In this document: positions 24,344 to 33,779 of the stretch, piece by piece
Layout of the letters: the number at the start of each line of letters is the position of its first letter
Position numbering within the stretch: position 1 is the stretch's first letter
Assembly: GCA_016208315.1 (NCBI GenBank)
Contig: JACQYF010000122.1
Span: 1 to 64,000, forward strand
Source of the DNA: Chloroflexota bacterium
Lineage (GTDB): Bacteria; Chloroflexota; Anaerolineae; UBA4142
DNA: 64,000 nucleotides
Reading direction: 5' to 3'
Translations under genes and position numbers: made by a program
Notes under the pieces: generated by a model
Told to the model about the DNA's origin: nothing
Databases searched by the model: none
The model's input: only the letters and a program-made list of their open reading frames with translations

Positions 24344-26695
24344 ATGGCTCACCAAAATATCCTGATCCTTGAAGACCATCCCGAACTGTGCGCCCAGATT
24401 CGCCAGATTCTGGTAAAAGCTGGCTATCAAGTTCAGGTCGCGGCGACCGGCGCGGACGCCGTGGCCACCGCGCGCCGCCACGCCTTTGATCTCCTCGTCG
24501 CAGATATCTATCTCCCCGATTTCTCCGGCATCGAGGCCTTTCAACGCATTCGCACCTACCGCCCGGATTTGGCGGGGATCGTCATCACGGGTTACAGCAC
24601 GTGGGAAATGGCGATGGACGCGCTGCGCGTCGGCTTTGTCGGGTTTCTCGTCAAGCCGTTCGTGCCCGAGCAACTGGTCGCGGCGGTGGTCAGCGCGCTC
24701 GAGCAGGAGAAACTCCGGCGTGAGAACGCGCGCCTGAACGCACTCGTGCCGCTCTACGAACTCTCGCGCGCATTCATCGGCACGGTCGAGCTAAACGAAC
24801 TGCTGGACCGCATCGTCACAACCGCGCAGCAGGAAACCAAAGCCGAGGTCGTGTCGCTGATGCTGCTTGACGAGGACCGCCGGGAGCTGGGCATCGCCGC
24901 GGCGACCGGCTTGGCGCCCGACGTGATCGAACGGCAAAAGCGCGTGTTGGGCAGCGGCATCGCCGGGCACGTCGCGGAAACGGGCCAGCCGGTCATGATC
25001 GCCGAGGGCATGACGCTCGATCCCGCCATTCGCAAGATGCTGACGGGCCGCTCGGAAATCGTCTCCGCGATTTCGCTGCCAATCACCTCACGCGGCCAGG
25101 TCATCGGCGTGCTCAACCTGTCACGCATGCGCGGCGGCGAATCGTTCACACCCGGCGATCTCGAACTGGCGACCGTGCTCGCGAGCCAGGCCGCGATTTC
25201 GATTGATAACGCGCGGCTGTTCAAGCAACTCCGGCTGTTGAGCGATATGAGCCAGTGGCTCGCGCGCTCGATGGATTTGAACGAAGCCGTCGAGGCGATC
25301 GTGTCCGGGCCGCTGCAATTGGTGGGCGCGCGCGGCGCGGCGTTATGGCTGATCGAGGGCGAGATCGAGCTGAAGATGGTCAAGCAGCAGGGATTGGAAG
25401 ATCTCGAATTGCCCAAACTCGCGCGCGAGCAAATTGCCGAGGGCTTTAGCGCGGACCGCAGCGGCGGCTGGCTAACTATTCCCCTCCGGCACGGCGACAA
25501 GGACCTTGGCGCGCTCACCATCCGCACGTTCACCCCGAAACCGCCGAGCGAGGAACGCCTGGGCTTGCTGCGGACCCTCGCGCACGCGGCCAGCGCGATC
25601 GTCGAGACGCACCGCTTGCGCGCGCGCGAGTCTACGGCCTTTCGCGAAGTGGACCGCGCCGTGCGTTCGAACCTGAGCGTGCGCCAGCAGATCGAGCACT
25701 TGCTCGAACAAATGCTCAACGCGTGCGAGGCCGAGTGCGGCGCGATTTTCTTGTGGGAACCGGAACGCGACCGCCTCGACATGTGGGTGACGTGCGGCCG
25801 GCCCGTACGCGAAGATTGGGCGCGCGTCATCATCCACGAAGGCCGCGCCGGTTTTCTCACCGACGAGCAAGTGGGCGCCGAAGTGGCCATGGGCGCGCCG
25901 ATGCGCGTCGGCGGCCGCATCGAAGGCGCGGTGGTTCTGACCCGCGGGGCGCCGCGCGGCCGCTTTGCGGCGCGCCAGTTGGATTTATTGTCCACGCTGA
26001 CGAGTTCGGCGGCCTTGATCGTCCGCAACACCCAGTTGTACGCGCGCTCGGAAGAGGCCGCCATCGCCGAGGAACGCACGCGCATCGCGCGCGAGATTCA
26101 CGACGGGCTGGCACAGGACTTGTCGTTCCTCGTCTTGAAGGCGAGCGCGGCGCAGAAACTCCTGGGCCGCGGCGAAGAGAAACAGCTAGTGCGCGAATTG
26201 CGCGAGATCTCCGACCAATTGCGCCAGGACGCGCGCGAAGTGCGGCGGGTAATTTTCGCGCTGCGCCCGCTCGACATTGAAGCGCTGGGCTTTTTGCCCG
26301 CGCTGGAAAAATTCGTCAAAGAATTCGCGCAGGCCAACGATATCGAAACGGAATTCGCCGTCGAGGGAGACGTGAGCCATCTCTCGCCGAAATTGGAAAC
26401 GGCGCTGTTCCGGCTCACGCAAGAGGCCCTCAACAATATTCGCAAGCACGCGCGCGCCAAACACGCCTCGGTGCGGCTGGAGCGCAACGACGGCGGCAAT
26501 GCGCGCCTGGGCGTGCAGGACGACGGCTGCGGCTTTGAGGTCGAGAAGGCGCTGCAAGCGGCGCGGACGCGGGGGAGTGTGGGCCTGGTGCAGATGCGCG
26601 AGCGCGCCGAGCGCGCGGGCGGGACATTCAAGATCACGTCGTCACCCAACGCGGGGACGTGCATCGAAGTGGAATTACCGGTTCGGGAACTGTGA
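24344..26695 (+). CDS. Response regulator-GAF-histidine kinase hybrid
   Basis: 783 residues. Receiver domain (1-120) with Glu10/Asp11 and phospho-acceptor Asp54; three GAF-like domains (about 140-300, 310-440 and 460-570); then a HisKA_3-type dimerisation domain with His586 in IAREIHDGLAQDLS and a HATPase (NIRKHAR, DDGCGF, SVGLVQMRERA). This is a soluble NarL/DegS-type sensor; no partner regulator is adjacent. ATG 24344 is about 10 bases from the predicted transcription start. Confidence 0.9.
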   Translation: MAHQNILILEDHPELCAQIRQILVKAGYQVQVAATGADAVATARRHAFDLLVADIYLPDFSGIEAFQRIRTYRPDLAGIVITGYSTWEMAMDALRVGFVGFLVKPFVPEQLVAAVVSALEQEKLRRENARLNALVPLYELSRAFIGTVELNELLDRIVTTAQQETKAEVVSLMLLDEDRRELGIAAATGLAPDVIERQKRVLGSGIAGHVAETGQPVMIAEGMTLDPAIRKMLTGRSEIVSAISLPITSRGQVIGVLNLSRMRGGESFTPGDLELATVLASQAAISIDNARLFKQLRLLSDMSQWLARSMDLNEAVEAIVSGPLQLVGARGAALWLIEGEIELKMVKQQGLEDLELPKLAREQIAEGFSADRSGGWLTIPLRHGDKDLGALTIRTFTPKPPSEERLGLLRTLAHAASAIVETHRLRARESTAFREVDRAVRSNLSVRQQIEHLLEQMLNACEAECGAIFLWEPERDRLDMWVTCGRPVREDWARVIIHEGRAGFLTDEQVGAEVAMGAPMRVGGRIEGAVVLTRGAPRGRFAARQLDLLSTLTSSAALIVRNTQLYARSEEAAIAEERTRIAREIHDGLAQDLSFLVLKASAAQKLLGRGEEKQLVRELREISDQLRQDAREVRRVIFALRPLDIEALGFLPALEKFVKEFAQANDIETEFAVEGDVSHLSPKLETALFRLTQEALNNIRKHARAKHASVRLERNDGGNARLGVQDDGCGFEVEKALQAARTRGSVGLVQMRERAERAGGTFKITSSPNAGTCIEVELPVREL

Positions 26696-26707
26696 GCGGA
26701 TCCGAGG

Positions 26708-26738
26708 CCCGGAGGCAAAACCTCCGGGTCTTGTCTTT
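26708..26738 (+). terminator. Intrinsic terminator after the hybrid kinase
   Basis: CCCGGAGG, loop CAAAA, CCTCCGGG, then TCTTGTCTTT. Confidence 0.8.
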
Positions 26739-26879
26739 ACCAGTACTCCAGGGCCAGGACCACGTGGGGATTGTTTGCGGGCCAGAGATTATCCTATAAT
26801 GCAGGCGTCAAGCAATTTGGTGCATGGCGGCCACGCGGACTGTAAGCATTCTGTAACGCAATTCCTGCAAAAATCCCTT

Positions 26880-27020
26880 TATAATCTAGTCGTAGAACGG
26901 TCACATGACGACGTGTGATTTGGGCTGGGGGCAATGAACCGCGATTCGTTTAATTCGGCCACCTAGAATCGCGATGAGCCAGTGGTGAGACCGACCAGTA
27001 TTTTTTCTGGTCGGTTTTTC
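26880..27020 (+). ncRNA. Structured leader RNA with terminator, riboswitch candidate
   Basis: A -10 TATAAT at 26880-26885 would start a leader of about 150 nt before the ATG at 27042. Possible P1: GGTCAC (26899-26904) with GTG-A-GACC (26985-26992). Inside it GGCT (26923) pairs with AGCC (26977), stacked near CGCGATTC (26940-26947) with GAATCGCG (26966-26973). A terminator follows: CCGACCAG (26991-26998), CTGGTCGG (27007-27014), TTTTTC. Its 5' arm shares two bases with the 3' strand of P1. It matches no riboswitch class that I recognise. Confidence 0.45.
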
Positions 27021-27041
27021 ATTTTTCCAGCGGGAGCGCTG

Positions 27042-27425
27042 ATGTTTTTCAATCTCAGTTCGATGCGCTGGTTCTTCCTGATCGCCCTTGCGCTGGTCGT
27101 TTCCGCCGCGGCGTATGGCTTTGCGGCGAGCAACACGGTGCCCGCCAGCAGCGCGGGCGAAGGCAGCGGCGCCGTGAGCGGCTTTACCGTGACCGCGGTC
27201 CACTACAATCTCAACGCCACCACGCCCGCGAACATTGACAGCGTCACATTTACCATTGCTCCCCCGGTCCCGGCCGGCGGCTCGGTCAAAGCCAAACTCG
27301 TCAGCGCGGGCGGCACCTGGTACAGTTGCACGGTCACAGGCGGCACGAGCGTCGCGTGTACCACCACGAGTCCGCAGGCAACCGCGCAGACAACCGATAC
27401 CCTGGACGTAGTAGCCGCGCAGTAG
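27042..27425 (+). CDS. Small secreted protein, paralogue 1
   Basis: 127 residues. Signal peptide with hydrophobic core at about residues 9-26 and probable cleavage near AYGFAASNT. The mature part is Ser/Thr/Gly-rich with alternating strands (FTVTAVHYNLN, SVTFTIAPP) and a Cys pair around WYSCTVTGG and VACTTT. The fold may be immunoglobulin-like or similar to small SipW-processed fibre subunits; this is inference from the neighbour. GGGAG precedes the ATG. Confidence 0.72.
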   Translation: MFFNLSSMRWFFLIALALVVSAAAYGFAASNTVPASSAGEGSGAVSGFTVTAVHYNLNATTPANIDSVTFTIAPPVPAGGSVKAKLVSAGGTWYSCTVTGGTSVACTTTSPQATAQTTDTLDVVAAQ

Positions 27426-27486
27426 CTACGGTCTTTTCGCACCGGTCGTGCGATGAGAATATTCTTCGTAGAAAAAGGAGATTCGT

Positions 27487-27867
27487 ATGTTTAGAATGAA
27501 ATGGCTCGCCATGCTCGCGCTCGTAGTGTTTCTAGCCGCTTCCGCTTATGGTTTTGCCGCAAGTAACACCATTGACACTAGTGGTGCTGGCGAAGGTGCT
27601 GCGACCATCAGTGGCTATACAATCAGTGGCATCAAATATACTGTCAACCGAGCGGCGGGTGACAGCACTATCACGGCAGTTTCCTTTGATGTCACGCCTA
27701 AGCCGGGGGGCGTCGATGCAAACAACGTGGAAGCACGACTGAAAGACTCGGGCGTCTGGTACAGCTGCACGGGGCCCACTGTCAACAATTGGTCCTGCGA
27801 TACGACAGGGACCACTATTAAGGTTAAGGATGCCGATAATTTGACCGTGGTTGCGTGGCAAGAATAG
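27487..27867 (+). CDS. Small secreted protein, paralogue 2
   Basis: 126 residues, clearly related to the previous gene: the same length, signal peptide, AYGFAASNT junction and AGEG motif after it, and the WYSCT...SCDTT Cys pair in the C-terminal third. A good ribosome-binding site (AAAGGAG) precedes the ATG. The pair lies directly upstream of a SipW-type signal peptidase gene, so they are its probable substrates. Codon use is visibly less GC-biased than in the first copy. Confidence 0.75.
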   Translation: MFRMKWLAMLALVVFLAASAYGFAASNTIDTSGAGEGAATISGYTISGIKYTVNRAAGDSTITAVSFDVTPKPGGVDANNVEARLKDSGVWYSCTGPTVNNWSCDTTGTTIKVKDADNLTVVAWQE

Positions 27868-27951
27868 ATCAGTCATTGCGAAATGTACTGACTCCAAACT
27901 GGAGCAACGAATACACCGGGGGGCGGAGAGGCGCGTTCCCAAGTCACGCTC

Positions 27952-30081
27952 ATGATGACTCAACGTCGCTGGTATAGCATCCTGTCGGCCATACTGCTTT
28001 TCCTGTTCTTGGTGGTGGCCTGGCTCAGTCTTGCGCCACTCGAGGTGGGCGGTTCGGCGGCGTATGTCATCGTGAACGGAAACAGCATGGAGCCGCTCTA
28101 CCACGCGAGCGATCTGGTCGTCGTGCGCTCAGCGGATGTTTATCAAGTAGGCGACATTGTCACCTATCGGCATCCCGACGTCGGCCGGGTGATCCATCGC
28201 ATTATCGCGCAGGAAGAAGATGGGTTTGTACTCCAGGGCGATAACAATTCGTGGATTGACTCGTACCGTCCTACGGCCGACGACATCATCGGCAAGGCGT
28301 GGTTGCATATCCCGAAACTCGGAGATCTCTTGGCGCAACTCCGCACGCCGATGGCGATGGCCGTTCTCGCCGGAATGCTGCCGCTCGTAACATTGGGCGG
28401 CACCGCCGGCATGCGCCGGGCGCGCCGGCGCGGTCATACCAACCTAAAGGAGCAGCGCGGCTCGATGAACTTGTCCGATCAAAGCAAAGAACTGGCCCTC
28501 GGTACGTTCGGGATCCTGCTCTTGGCTTCCGTGTTGCTGGCGATTTTCGCTTTCACGCGCCCGCTCACGCGGACCGTCGCCGACGACATCGCCTACGAAC
28601 AGAGCGGGGTCTTTAGCTATTCTGCCGCCGCGCCCGCCGGGGTATCCAGTACCGGCAGCATCAAAACCGGCGACCCCATCTTTCGGCAAGTGACCAACCT
28701 CGTCAACGTCGCGTTCGATTATCAGTTCACAACACCCGCGCCCGCCGTGCTTAGCGGGACCTATCTGCTGAACGCGCAAATCAGCGATCCGAGCGGTTGG
28801 AATCAGACGCTTACGCTGAGACCGGAAACTCGCTTCGCCGGAAGCGCGTTCACGGCCAGCGGCGCGCTCGATCTGTCCCAGGCACAAGCGATCATTGATC
28901 GCTTTGAGAAACAGACCGGAGTTCAGCGTTCCCAATACACTCTCGCTATTTCGCCCGAGGTCCGCATCGCCGGGACGTTACGCGATGAGGACGTGAGCGA
29001 TACTTTCAGCCCCCACCTGACGTTTCGGATGGACAAGCTCCAACTGACCGTGGCGAATGACGGCCAGAACAAGACGGACCCGTTCAAGCCATCGGCGAAA
29101 AGCGTGCTCAAAAATACGCGCGCCGCGCCGAACACGCTATCCTTGTTGGGCTTGAACCTCGACGTGGCGCTGGCGCGTTGGCTCTCGATCTTTGGAATCG
29201 TCGTCGGCGCGGGCGGTCTCACCGTGGTGATCCTCCTCGTCGTGCGATTGACACAACGGGATGAGGCCACGGCGATTCGGCTGAAATATGGTTCTCAGAT
29301 CGTTGCCGTCCGCCACGCCGAATTGGACGAACGCAGCCGAATCGTTGACCTGGCTTCGATGGACGACCTCGCCAAGATCGCCATGAAAGATGGGCGCATG
29401 ATCCTGCACGCGAACCGAGACACGAACGAAGAGTATCTCGTGCCCGACGCGGACGTGACCTATCGCTATGTCCTCGCCTCAACCAGACTGCCGGCGCGTA
29501 CGACGGAAGGTCCCAAGATCCAGATCATCCCGAGTGCCGATACGCCGATGCAAGAATGGCTGCGCAAACTTGAACAAAGCCAGAAGGAAAATGCCGCGCA
29601 CTGCCACCGCGTCGCCAAGCTGACGATGCGCCTCGCGCGGCAAATGGGTTGGGACCAAAGAGAAATCGCGTTGTTGGGCTGGGGCGCGCTGTTGCACGAT
29701 CTGGGCATGTTGAACATCCCCGACGAGATTCTGCGGAAAAACGGGCCGCTTACGGATACCGAGTGGGCCGTCATGCGCCAGCATCCATCGAATGCGTACA
29801 AGCTATTGATGCCCGTCTCCTCGCAGCGGATCGTCGAGATTCCCTATTGCCATCACGAAAAATGGGACGGCTCGGGTTACCCGCGGGGACTGAGAGGTCA
29901 AGCTATCCCGCGGGCGGCGCGCCTTTTTTCGGTCGTGGACTCGTGGGACGCGTTGTGCTCGCATCGCCCGTATCGTCCGGCGTGGCCGAAGGAACGCGTG
30001 GTCGCGTATCTCCGGTCGTTGGCCGGGTCGCATTACGATCCGAAAATCGTGAATGCCTTTTTGAGCTTGGGCCTAGAATGA
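27952..30081 (+). CDS. SipW-type signal peptidase fused to DUF5305-like and HD-GYP domains
   Basis: 709 residues in one uninterrupted frame. Residues 1-165: ER-type signal peptidase I with Ser45 in VNGNSMEPLY, His82 in GRVIHRII in place of the bacterial Lys, and a GDNN box. Residues 172-430: membrane helix, extracytoplasmic DUF5305-like domain, second helix. Residues 545-709: HD-GYP domain with HD at 582-583 (LLHDLGM) and HHEKWDGSGYP from 634, the c-di-GMP phosphodiesterase signature. An internal ATG at 28465 with AAGGAG 12 bases before it could also start the last two domains separately. The fusion links protein export to second-messenger breakdown. Confidence 0.85.
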   Translation: MMTQRRWYSILSAILLFLFLVVAWLSLAPLEVGGSAAYVIVNGNSMEPLYHASDLVVVRSADVYQVGDIVTYRHPDVGRVIHRIIAQEEDGFVLQGDNNSWIDSYRPTADDIIGKAWLHIPKLGDLLAQLRTPMAMAVLAGMLPLVTLGGTAGMRRARRRGHTNLKEQRGSMNLSDQSKELALGTFGILLLASVLLAIFAFTRPLTRTVADDIAYEQSGVFSYSAAAPAGVSSTGSIKTGDPIFRQVTNLVNVAFDYQFTTPAPAVLSGTYLLNAQISDPSGWNQTLTLRPETRFAGSAFTASGALDLSQAQAIIDRFEKQTGVQRSQYTLAISPEVRIAGTLRDEDVSDTFSPHLTFRMDKLQLTVANDGQNKTDPFKPSAKSVLKNTRAAPNTLSLLGLNLDVALARWLSIFGIVVGAGGLTVVILLVVRLTQRDEATAIRLKYGSQIVAVRHAELDERSRIVDLASMDDLAKIAMKDGRMILHANRDTNEEYLVPDADVTYRYVLASTRLPARTTEGPKIQIIPSADTPMQEWLRKLEQSQKENAAHCHRVAKLTMRLARQMGWDQREIALLGWGALLHDLGMLNIPDEILRKNGPLTDTEWAVMRQHPSNAYKLLMPVSSQRIVEIPYCHHEKWDGSGYPRGLRGQAIPRAARLFSVVDSWDALCSHRPYRPAWPKERVVAYLRSLAGSHYDPKIVNAFLSLGLE

Positions 30082-30473
30082 TCGCATTTCACCCCGTCCG
30101 CCTTGCGATGATCGCGCTCGTGGGGTTGATTCTCATCAGCACGGGCGCCGGCTTTGCCGCGTCCGTCGCCGTGCCCGCCTCAAGATTGAGCGAAACAATT
30201 CGACCCGCTGGCCCCAACGACCTAAAGCCGACGGAATGCGCGGGGCTGACCCTGACGAACATTGTCATAGGTAGCGGGAACATTGACGGCACGGGCGGCA
30301 ATGATCTCATCTTCGGCAGCGCCGGCGCCGATAGTATCAAGGGCCTTGGTGGGGGTGATTGCATCCTCGGCGGTGGCGGCGACGACGACATCAACGGCAA
30401 CGGCGGTGGGGATATTTGCATCGGCGGACCGGGGACCGATACGATCAAGAACTGCGCGACGACGATCCCCTGA
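30078..30473 (+). CDS. Secreted RTX-like calcium-binding protein
   Basis: 131 residues. A signal peptide (hydrophobic core about 9-28, then GFAASVAVP) is followed by a Pro-rich stretch and at least five nonapeptide-like turns of the GGxGxD type (GTGGNDLIFG, SAGADSIKG, GGGDCILGG, GGDDDINGN, GGGDICIGG), the calcium-binding beta-roll of RTX proteins. The ATG overlaps the stop of the signal peptidase fusion (ATGA), so it is translationally coupled. Three Cys near the repeats are unusual for RTX. Confidence 0.8.
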   Translation: MIAFHPVRLAMIALVGLILISTGAGFAASVAVPASRLSETIRPAGPNDLKPTECAGLTLTNIVIGSGNIDGTGGNDLIFGSAGADSIKGLGGGDCILGGGGDDDINGNGGGDICIGGPGTDTIKNCATTIP

Positions 30474-30476
30474 GCC

Positions 30477-31256
30477 ATGGCAACGACGTGGCTCGAACTC
30501 GCGATTCAAGCCGCCCGGCAAGGCGAGGTCGCGCGCGCCCGCGAACTGCTGCGCGGCTACGTAAGGTATTATCCACGCGAAGAAGTGGGCTGGCTTTGGC
30601 TGAGCCGCGCGACAGATTCACCCTCCGAAAAGCTCAAGCTGGTGCAGCGCGGCCTGGCTGCCTGTCCGCAAAACGCGCTCCTCCGCGCCGAATACGCCAA
30701 ACTCGCCGCTTCGCAATCCCACAGTACTTCGACACTCTCCAAACCGCGCTACACTCGTTCAGTCGTGGTCGCGCGCGCCAGTTGGCTGTGCCGCGCATTC
30801 GAGTGGAATCTGCTCGCGCTCTCGCTCGCGCTCGCCCTCACCGTGGTCGCGGCGACCACACCGGCCTTCTTAGGTAATCGGATTGTCACATGGGAAGGCG
30901 CGCTCGTGGTTGCCCACGTCACCGCCGCGGCAGACCTCCAAGTCGGCGACGAGATCATTCTCGACGTGCCTTCAGAATTGGAAACCCCTCACGTGCGGCA
31001 AATTGCTGGAATCGAGTACAGCCAGGGCCTCGAATACGTGCGCCTGACAAATGACGAACGCATCGTCGCGCCGCGGCAGGTCTGGCGAGTCAAGTTCAGT
31101 TTTCCTTTTCTCGGACATGCCACCCGCTACGCAGCCACCCCGGTCATGGCCGGGCTATTCCTGCTCATTGCGCTGACAGCTCTGGTGACGCTCAAGCTAC
31201 TCGGGCGCAAGCACAAGCAAAACGAACCCGCCAAATTTCTGCCAACTCGTGCTTGA
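30477..31256 (+). CDS. TPR-like membrane protein
   Basis: 259 residues. The N-terminal ~80 residues form a TPR-like helical pair (ELAIQAARQGEVARARELLR, LVQRGLAACPQNALLRAEYA). There is a membrane helix near 112-133, an extracytoplasmic beta-rich domain (about 135-210, with VGDEIILDVPSE), and a second helix at about 222-243. It starts 3 bases after the RTX-like gene, so it is the last gene of the secretion cluster. It has no recognisable enzyme motif; a scaffold or assembly role is a guess. Confidence 0.65.
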   Translation: MATTWLELAIQAARQGEVARARELLRGYVRYYPREEVGWLWLSRATDSPSEKLKLVQRGLAACPQNALLRAEYAKLAASQSHSTSTLSKPRYTRSVVVARASWLCRAFEWNLLALSLALALTVVAATTPAFLGNRIVTWEGALVVAHVTAAADLQVGDEIILDVPSELETPHVRQIAGIEYSQGLEYVRLTNDERIVAPRQVWRVKFSFPFLGHATRYAATPVMAGLFLLIALTALVTLKLLGRKHKQNEPAKFLPTRA

Positions 31257-31312
31257 CTTGGAACACCCGTTCGGTTATAATAGGGGCGCATCGTTGGTTC
31301 CACACGATGCGC
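31253..31312 (+). promoter_or_regulatory. recA-side promoter followed at once by a hairpin
   Basis: TTGACT (31253-31258), 17 nt, TATAAT (31276-31281). The start region falls in the stem GCGCATCGT (31286-31294) / ACGATGCGC (31304-31312), with six T at 31319-31324. The palindrome may be an operator (for example for a LexA-type repressor) or an attenuator. recA starts 142 bases after it. A second weaker promoter-like pair (TTGTGT, 17 nt, TAAACT) lies near 31378-31406. Confidence 0.6.
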
Positions 31313-31453
31313 TCGCCGTTTTTTCACCGGCGGCACGTATCCAAAAATTTTGTTCGCGTCCCTTTACGCGTACGCGTGCTTGTGTTTTCCAAGCACTTGT
31401 AGTAAACTGTACGCAAGATGCTGCAAGGGGCGCGTCACGAGAGGAGCATTGAC

Positions 31454-32530
<1,077 letters not shown>

Positions 32531-32543
32531 CGATACATCTCAA

Positions 32544-32570
32544 GATGCGCTCGCCTGAGGCGGGCGCATC
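32544..32570 (+). terminator. Hairpin after recA
   Basis: GATGCGC with GCGCATC enclosing CGCC/GGCG. Strong stem but no T-run; probably limits read-through or protects the 3' end. Confidence 0.5.
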
Positions 32571-32605
32571 CTCATAATAGCGCAGCACGCACAAAAGTTC
32601 TGTTT

Positions 32606-32649
32606 GGGTGATGGTCGGGCGGCGACGTATCGCCGCCCGACCATCACCC
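32606..32649. repeat. Perfect 20-bp inverted repeat between recA and recX
   Basis: GGGTGATGGTCGGGCGGCGA, loop CGTA, then its exact complement. No T-tract on either side. The surrounding 520-base gap (32531-33051) has no convincing ORF; it holds the recA hairpin, this palindrome and the recX leader. Confidence 0.8.
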
Positions 32650-32960
32650 GCAACCACGCAACCGTTTGAACACTCACCGAAGCACTTCCGGGGTCGTCCC
32701 CGTTTCGGCGGGCGATCTCCGATTCCGAACACGCGACGATGGATTTGAATGCGGGTAGGTTCGTTACTAGTCAACATACGTCAGGCGCCAACCGCCTGAC
32801 AGGCACAAATCGCCGACGAAAGTTTTCATTTTTTCGCAAGCGGGCCTTGTTGCTAACTCCGCTCGATTGGTCCATTCCATTTTGACTCGCGCGTTTGCGG
32901 AGCGTCAATAGTCACGCCGACGCTGGCATTATTTCATCGGAGAAACGTATACACTCGGAA

Positions 32961-33036
32961 GTGTGCGGAGGGGGCACACGTGCCTCTCGGCGCGCGTTCC
33001 CGGCGGTCGCTGTGGTTAACCACCACGGCGTTTTTT
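32961..33036 (+). promoter_or_regulatory. recX leader with hairpins and T-run
   Basis: GTGTGC/GCACAC stem-loop (32961-32979), then GTGGTTAACCAC (33012-33023) flanked by CGC and GCG, followed by six T (33031-33036), ending 15 bases before the recX ATG. This looks like an attenuator controlling recX separately from recA. Confidence 0.45.
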
Positions 33037-33051
33037 GTTTGTAGGGGCAAC

Positions 33052-33675
33052 ATGTCCGGTCAGATTACGGCCATCGAGCCGCAAGCGCGGCACGCCAACC
33101 GGTATAATCTGTATATTGACAACCGCTTTACGGTGGGCCTTTCGGCCATCGTCGCGGCGAAATTGCGCGTCGGGCAAACCCTCGGCGAAGCGGAATTAGC
33201 CGAGCTTGAAAAGCAAGAGGGGTTGGAGGACGCGCACGAAAAGGCGCTGCGCTTTTTAGAGCCGCGCCCACGCAGCACGGCCGAAGTCAAGCAGCACCTG
33301 CGCAAGAAAAAAGTCGCGCCCGAATTGATCGAACCGGTCTTGGCGCGCTTGACGGACGCGGGACTACTCGACGATGCCGCGTTTGCGAAATTTTGGGTCG
33401 AGAATCGAGAACAATTCCGCCCGCGCGCCGGACGCGCTCTCCGCTTTGAGCTACGGCGCAAGGGGCTGAACGACACGGCCATTGCCGAGGCGCTGGAAAC
33501 GGTGGATGAGAGCGAGAGCGCGTATCGCGCGGGACTGGCGCGCGCCCAACGCTGGAGCGCCCTCGAGCGCCGCGAGTTTCGCGACAAGATCTGCGCGTTT
33601 CTCGTCCGGCGCGGCTTTTCCTACGAGGTCGCCAAACAGGCGGCAGAACGGCTGTGGGCGGAAGTGCGAAGTTAA
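33052..33675 (+). CDS. recX: Regulatory protein RecX
   Basis: 207 residues. Three-helix repeats typical of RecX: ALRFLEPRPRSTAEVKQHLR, ARLTDAGLLDDAAFAKFWVE, and KICAFLVRRGFSYEVAKQAA. RecX binds RecA filaments and restrains their activity. Start ATG 33052 chosen because the longer frame from 32980 would cross the leader hairpins. Position after recA supports the call. Confidence 0.92.
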   Translation: MSGQITAIEPQARHANRYNLYIDNRFTVGLSAIVAAKLRVGQTLGEAELAELEKQEGLEDAHEKALRFLEPRPRSTAEVKQHLRKKKVAPELIEPVLARLTDAGLLDDAAFAKFWVENREQFRPRAGRALRFELRRKGLNDTAIAEALETVDESESAYRAGLARAQRWSALERREFRDKICAFLVRRGFSYEVAKQAAERLWAEVRS

Positions 33676-33754
33676 AAGTGCCTAAAGTTCGAAGCGGAGT
33701 CGGACGAACTGCGTCCGCTTACTTTAGACACTTCCGACTTTAAACTTGACACTT
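33676..33754. repeat. AAGTGCCTAAAGT phrase inverted repeat
   Basis: AAAGTGCCTAAAGTTCGAAG is partly matched by CTTACTTTAGACACTTCCG and followed by ACTTTAAACTTGACACTT phrases, between recX and rny. Confidence 0.6.
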
Positions 33755-33779
33755 GGTTTTTTCTGGAGGCACACTAACA

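Noticed and set aside
26899..26992. Known c-di-GMP (GEMM) riboswitch
   Set aside because: The conserved GEMM sequences and tetraloop/receptor pattern are not found; only a generic leader with a terminator can be supported.
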